This document shows, piece by piece, positions 61,101 to 64,000 of a stretch of DNA of 64,000 nt. Numbering within the stretch: position 1 is the first letter of the stretch; each line of letters starts with the position of its first letter. The translations under genes and the position numbers were made by a program. The stretch spans positions 3,782,001 through 3,846,000 of the forward strand of contig NZ_CP049919.1 in assembly GCF_015624425.1 (NCBI RefSeq). Reading direction: 5' to 3'. Under the pieces are notes generated by a model, which was not told where the DNA came from, made no database searches, and saw only the letters and a list, made by a program, of their open reading frames with translations. This stretch comes from Roseateles sp. DAIF2. Lineage in GTDB: Bacteria > Pseudomonadota > Gammaproteobacteria > Burkholderiales > Burkholderiaceae_C.

Positions 61101-61442
61101 CCCATATCGAAGACGACACCCCTGATCGGCAGCCCGGTCCGCGGCTCGAGCAGCGGCCGCCCGCTGATGGTGGCGCTGGACCTGCTGGGGCGGCGCACCG
61201 CGCTGCGCGTGCTGTGGGAGCTGCGCGGCGAGCCGCTGACCTTCCGCGCGCTGCAGGAGGCCTGCGAGACCAACACGCGCCTCCTGAACACACGGCTCAC
61301 AGAGCTGAAGGAGGCGGGCCTCGTCGAGCATCTGCCCGGCGGCTACCGCCTGTCCGACGAGGGCCGCCGGCTCAGCGCGGCGCTGCAGCCGCTGACGGCA
61401 TGGGCGAAGCGCTGGGGGGAGGCGCAGGATGGCCGGGATTAG
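61098..61442 (+). CDS. HxlR family winged-helix transcriptional regulator
   Basis: A 114-residue MarR-like/HxlR regulator. VALDLLGRRTALRVLWELRG near residue 25, LTFRALQEACETNTRLLNTR near 47 (recognition helix) and LTELKEAGLVEHLPGGYRLS near 67 follow the family, though the usual N-terminal Cys of HxlR redox sensors is missing. The ATG coincides with the end of an operator palindrome; a later ATG at 61167 would lose the first helix. It is divergent from the CMD-like gene and its stop overlaps the convergent GNAT gene by 4 bp. Confidence 0.87.
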   Translation: MPISKTTPLIGSPVRGSSSGRPLMVALDLLGRRTALRVLWELRGEPLTFRALQEACETNTRLLNTRLTELKEAGLVEHLPGGYRLSDEGRRLSAALQPLTAWAKRWGEAQDGRD

Positions 61443-61900
61443 GGCCTGCCCTCGAAGCGCAGCACATGCGCCGTCGCGGCAAAGGCCTCGTTGCCGGCCA
61501 ACTTGCCGCTGATGGTCTCGACGACGCGAAAGCCCTCGCTCAGGTACAGCGCCAGCGCCGCCTCATTGCCGACCAGCACGTCCAGCGCCAGCGGCCCGTC
61601 CGCGGCTTCCACGACGGCCTTCAGCAGGGCTCGGCCGACGCCGCGGCGGTACTGCAGCGGATCGACATAGAGCCAGGTCAGCTCCTCGTCGGTGAAGCCG
61701 GCAAAGCCCAGCACCGGCCCGCCCGCTGCGCCCTCGGCCACCAGCAGGGTGGCCTCGAACAGGCCCTCGGACTCGCCGGTCTCTTCCAGGCTCAGGAAGG
61801 CGTCGGACAGGCCGCTGGCCGCCAGCTCGAAGCGACGCGCCGCATCATGGATCTCGCAGATCCGGGTCCAGTCGGCGGGCTGATAAGGGCGAATGTGCAT
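61439..61900 (-). CDS. GNAT family N-acetyltransferase
   Basis: A 153-residue acetyltransferase: MHIRPYQPADWTRICEIHDA at the start, LTWLYVDPLQYRRGVGRALL near residue 75 (the R/Q-x-x-G-x-G/A acetyl-CoA loop, here RRGVGRA), and LDVLVGNEAALALYLSEGFR near 105. The start is chosen at MHIRPY, the usual first strand; an ATG 17 codons upstream is less likely. The target amine is unknown. Confidence 0.9.
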   Translation of the reverse strand: MHIRPYQPADWTRICEIHDAARRFELAASGLSDAFLSLEETGESEGLFEATLLVAEGAAGGPVLGFAGFTDEELTWLYVDPLQYRRGVGRALLKAVVEAADGPLALDVLVGNEAALALYLSEGFRVVETISGKLAGNEAFAATAHVLRFEGRP

Positions 61901-61994
61901 GCGCAAGACTCGGGAAGGATGGAAGGAAGCAAGACGCCGCATTGGAAACATGCCCCGCCGGCGCGTCCATCGCTCCTGCGAGGGTTGCGCCCAG

Positions 61995-62017
61995 AAAAAA
62001 GCCGGGCATCGCCCGGC
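61995..62017 (-). terminator. Intrinsic terminator of gcdH
   Basis: On the minus strand GCCGGGC-GAT-GCCCGGC followed by TTTTTT, 26 bp after the gcdH stop codon. Confidence 0.85.
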
Positions 62018-62042
62018 CTTCGATCGCGATGCGGGTCGCGGC

Positions 62043-63227
62043 TCAGAACGCCGCGATTCCCGTCTGCGCGCGCCCCAGGATCAGCGCATGGATGTCATGC
62101 GTTCCCTCGTAGGTGTTGACCACCTCCAGGTTGACCAGATGGCGGGCGATGCCGAACTCGTCGCTGATGCCGTTGCCGCCCAGCATGTCGCGCGCCATGC
62201 GGGCGATGTCCAGCGCCTTGCCGCAGCTGTTGCGCTTCATGATCGAGGTGATCTCGACCGCGGCCGTGCCCTCGTCCTTCATGCGGCCCAGGCGCAGGCA
62301 GCCCTGCAGGCCCAGGGTGATCTCGGTCTGCATGTCGGCCAGCTTCTTCTGGATCAGCTGATTCGCAGCCAGCGGCTTGCCGAACTGCTTGCGGTCCATC
62401 GTGTACTGGCGGGCCTTGTGCCAGCAGTCCTCGGCCGCGCCGAGCGCGCCCCAGGCGATACCGTAGCGCGCGCTGTTCAGGCAGGTGAACGGTCCCTTCA
62501 GGCCACGCACCTCGGGGAAGGCGTTTTCCTCGGGGCAGAACACCTCGTCCATCACGATCTCGCCGGTGATCGAGGCGCGCAGGCCCACCTTGCCGTGGAT
62601 GGCAGGGGCGGAGAGGCCCTTCCAGCCCTTCTCCAGCACGAAGCCGCGGATCTGGCCGCCCTCGTCCTTGGCCCAGACGACGAAGACGTCGGCGATCGGG
62701 CTGTTGGTGATCCACATCTTGGACCCGGTCAGCGAGTAGCCGCCGTCGACCTTCTTGGCGCGGGTGATCATCGAGCCGGGGTCGGAGCCATGGTTGGGCT
62801 CGGTCAGGCCGAAGCAGCCGATCCATTCGCCGCTGGCCAGCTTGGGCAGGTACTTCTGCTTGGTGGCCTCGCTGCCGAACTCGTTGATCGGCACCATCAC
62901 CAGCGAGCTCTGCACGCTCATCATCGAGCGGTAGCCGGAGTCGACGCGCTCCACCTCGCGCGCGATCAGGCCATAGGCCACATAGTTCAGGCCGGCACCG
63001 CCGTACTGCTCGGGGATCGTCGGGCCCAGCAGGCCCAGTTCGCCCATCTCGCGGAAGATCGCGGCGTCGGTCTTCTCGTGGCGGAAGGCCTCCAGCACGC
63101 GCGGCGCCAGGCGGTCCTGGCAATAGGCGCGCGCCGCGTCGCGCACCGCGCGCTCGTCCTCGCTGAGCTGCTGTTCCAGCAGCAGCGGGTCGTCCCATTG
63201 GAATTGAGCCTTGGTGCTCTTGGCCAT
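62043..63227 (-). CDS. gcdH: Glutaryl-CoA dehydrogenase
   Basis: FAD enzyme oxidising and decarboxylating glutaryl-CoA to crotonyl-CoA in lysine/tryptophan/glutarate catabolism. The 394-residue protein has [20 protein letters not shown] near residue 134, [20 protein letters not shown] near 158 and the C-terminal catalytic Glu in [20 protein letters not shown] near 371, characteristic of this acyl-CoA dehydrogenase subgroup. The start [17 protein letters not shown] is chosen; the frame continues 14 codons upstream. It is divergent from a LysR regulator and has its own terminator. Confidence 0.95.
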   Translation of the reverse strand: MAKSTKAQFQWDDPLLLEQQLSEDERAVRDAARAYCQDRLAPRVLEAFRHEKTDAAIFREMGELGLLGPTIPEQYGGAGLNYVAYGLIAREVERVDSGYRSMMSVQSSLVMVPINEFGSEATKQKYLPKLASGEWIGCFGLTEPNHGSDPGSMITRAKKVDGGYSLTGSKMWITNSPIADVFVVWAKDEGGQIRGFVLEKGWKGLSAPAIHGKVGLRASITGEIVMDEVFCPEENAFPEVRGLKGPFTCLNSARYGIAWGALGAAEDCWHKARQYTMDRKQFGKPLAANQLIQKKLADMQTEITLGLQGCLRLGRMKDEGTAAVEITSIMKRNSCGKALDIARMARDMLGGNGISDEFGIARHLVNLEVVNTYEGTHDIHALILGRAQTGIAAF

Positions 63228-63341
63228 CGCTATCTCCTTGATTGCTTGCTTGTGAATCATCAACTGCATGAGCCACCCGGCCCTCAGGCCCCAGTATTCG
63301 CCGGGCGACGATTCGTGTCCAATTCAATAAAACACTTCGAC

Positions 63342-63351
63342 GATACGTATC
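63342..63351. promoter_or_regulatory. Palindrome in the gcdH/LysR intergenic region
   Basis: A perfect 10-bp palindrome GATACGTATC, five bases before the LysR start codon, in an AT-rich divergent promoter region. It may be an operator used by the LysR protein. Confidence 0.35.
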
Positions 63352-63355
63352 ACCT

Positions 63356-64000
63356 ATGACCACCGATCCGCGCCTGGAGTTCCGGCACCTGCGCTATTTC
63401 CTGGTGCTGGCCGAGGAGCTGCATTACGGCCGCGCCGCCCAGCGCCTGGCGATCTCGCAGCCGCCGCTGTCGGTGGCGATCCAGCAGCTGGAGGCCAGCG
63501 TCGGCGCGCGGCTGTTCGACCGCGACAGCAAGGGCGTGCGCCTGACGCCGGCCGGCGCGGCCTTTCGCGGCAGCGCCCGCGCGCTGCTGCAGCAGACCGA
63601 GGATGCCTGCGCCCTGGCGCGCGAGGTGCAGGCCGGCGAGGTGGGCCGGCTGCGCCTGGGCTTCGTCGGCTCGGTGCTGCTGAACGGCCTGGCCGGCTGG
63701 CTGCAGGCCTTCCAGGCGCGCTACCCCAAGGCCGAGGTGGTGGTGGTGGAGCTGAACTCGCAGGACCAGATCGACGCGCTGCTGCGGGAGGAGCTGGACC
63801 TGGCCCTGATCCACACCGACCGGCTGCCGCCGGCGCTGGCGCACCGGCCGCTGTACAGCGAGCCCTTCATGTGCTGCCTGCCCGAATCGCACCCGGCCCT
63901 GCCGCGCGCACGCGGCAAGGCGGTCTCGCTGGCCAGCCTGCGCGATGAGCCCTTCATCCTGTTCTCGCGCAAGGGCTCGCCGGACTACCACGCGCGCATC
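63356..64000 (+). CDS. LysR family regulator (3' end beyond window)
   Basis: 215 codons are visible before the window ends. The N-terminal winged helix reads LEFRHLRYFLVLAEELHYGR (residues 8-27), AAQRLAISQPPLSVAIQQLE, then RLFDRDSKGVRLTPAG. The effector domain begins GRLRLGFVGSVLLNGLAGWL near residue 98 and DLALIHTDRLPPALAHRPLY near 150. It is divergent from gcdH and, as in pseudomonad GcdR systems, probably activates it in response to glutarate; this is inference from position. Confidence 0.88.
   Translation, partial: MTTDPRLEFRHLRYFLVLAEELHYGRAAQRLAISQPPLSVAIQQLEASVGARLFDRDSKGVRLTPAGAAFRGSARALLQQTEDACALAREVQAGEVGRLRLGFVGSVLLNGLAGWLQAFQARYPKAEVVVVELNSQDQIDALLREELDLALIHTDRLPPALAHRPLYSEPFMCCLPESHPALPRARGKAVSLASLRDEPFILFSRKGSPDYHARI

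Noticed and set aside
1..64000. CRISPR arrays, tRNA or rRNA genes, transposases, phage genes
   Set aside because: No regularly spaced repeats, cloverleaf-like sequences, DDE transposase or phage structural motifs were noticed on either strand by eye.

Overview
The window is a stretch of chromosome from a GC-rich (roughly 70%) betaproteobacterium of the order Burkholderiales, most likely from the Roseateles/Mitsuaria/Rubrivivax side. This rests on codon use, on typical Burkholderiales gene sets (DUF3579-argD-argF, alaA-hom-thrC-moeA-moaD, Mth938-bcp-phoH, a Bug-family periplasmic binder, pit with a DUF47 partner) and on GC-rich intergenic hairpin repeats. I see no rRNA, tRNA, CRISPR array, IS transposase or prophage genes. 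Coding density is about 95%, and only one gap exceeds 300 bp (59415-59757).

Layout. 1-8.8 kb: phosphate uptake (pit/DUF47), a DUF486 protein, then a minus-strand housekeeping run (hda, HAD hydrolase, pcnB, folK; sirB1; murJ) and rpsT. 8.8-16.2 kb: alpha/beta hydrolase, DUF3579, argD-argF with an unusual duplicated argF 3' end, a solute-binding protein, and a metallophosphoesterase / protein kinase-Usp fusion / YkgJ run. 16.2-24.4 kb: a transglutaminase-TPR lipoprotein, then a divergent catabolic locus (gntR-FAD/Fe-S oxidoreductase against a class V aminotransferase-FAH hydrolase-Bug binder) whose shared promoter holds two identical palindromes. 24.5-31.9 kb: fatty acid hydroxylase-like protein, GT4 glycosyltransferase plus GINT1-like partner, glucokinase, a TIGR03364 oxidoreductase, a degenerate GGDEF protein and an MFS exporter. 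32-35.3 kb: a chromate resistance operon chrB-chrA-chrC in which the SOD carries a fused rhodanese domain.

36.4-45.9 kb is the most unusual part: SPFH/SHOCT protein, DUF4178 zinc-ribbon membrane protein, DUF350 membrane protein, the PA2779/PA2778/DUF3014 envelope genes, a seven-TM spermidine-synthase-like enzyme, a lipoprotein flavin amine oxidase and, converging on it, an AdoMet decarboxylase (speD). Together these look like a membrane-associated polyamine-making or polyamine-modifying module tied to an SPFH envelope-stress scaffold. Two copies of a structured 82-nt repeat with compensatory stem changes flank the DUF4178 gene.

45.9-64 kb: moaD, moeA, thrC, hom, alaA (minus strand), Mth938, bcp, a candidate small RNA or attenuator, phoH, a Cof-type phosphatase, yidB, a DHA2 exporter, an M3 peptidase, an NlpC/P60 peptidase, a carboxymuconolactone decarboxylase-like protein divergent from an HxlR regulator, a GNAT enzyme, and glutaryl-CoA dehydrogenase divergent from a LysR regulator cut by the window end. 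All functions are read from protein motifs and gene context; no database search was run.
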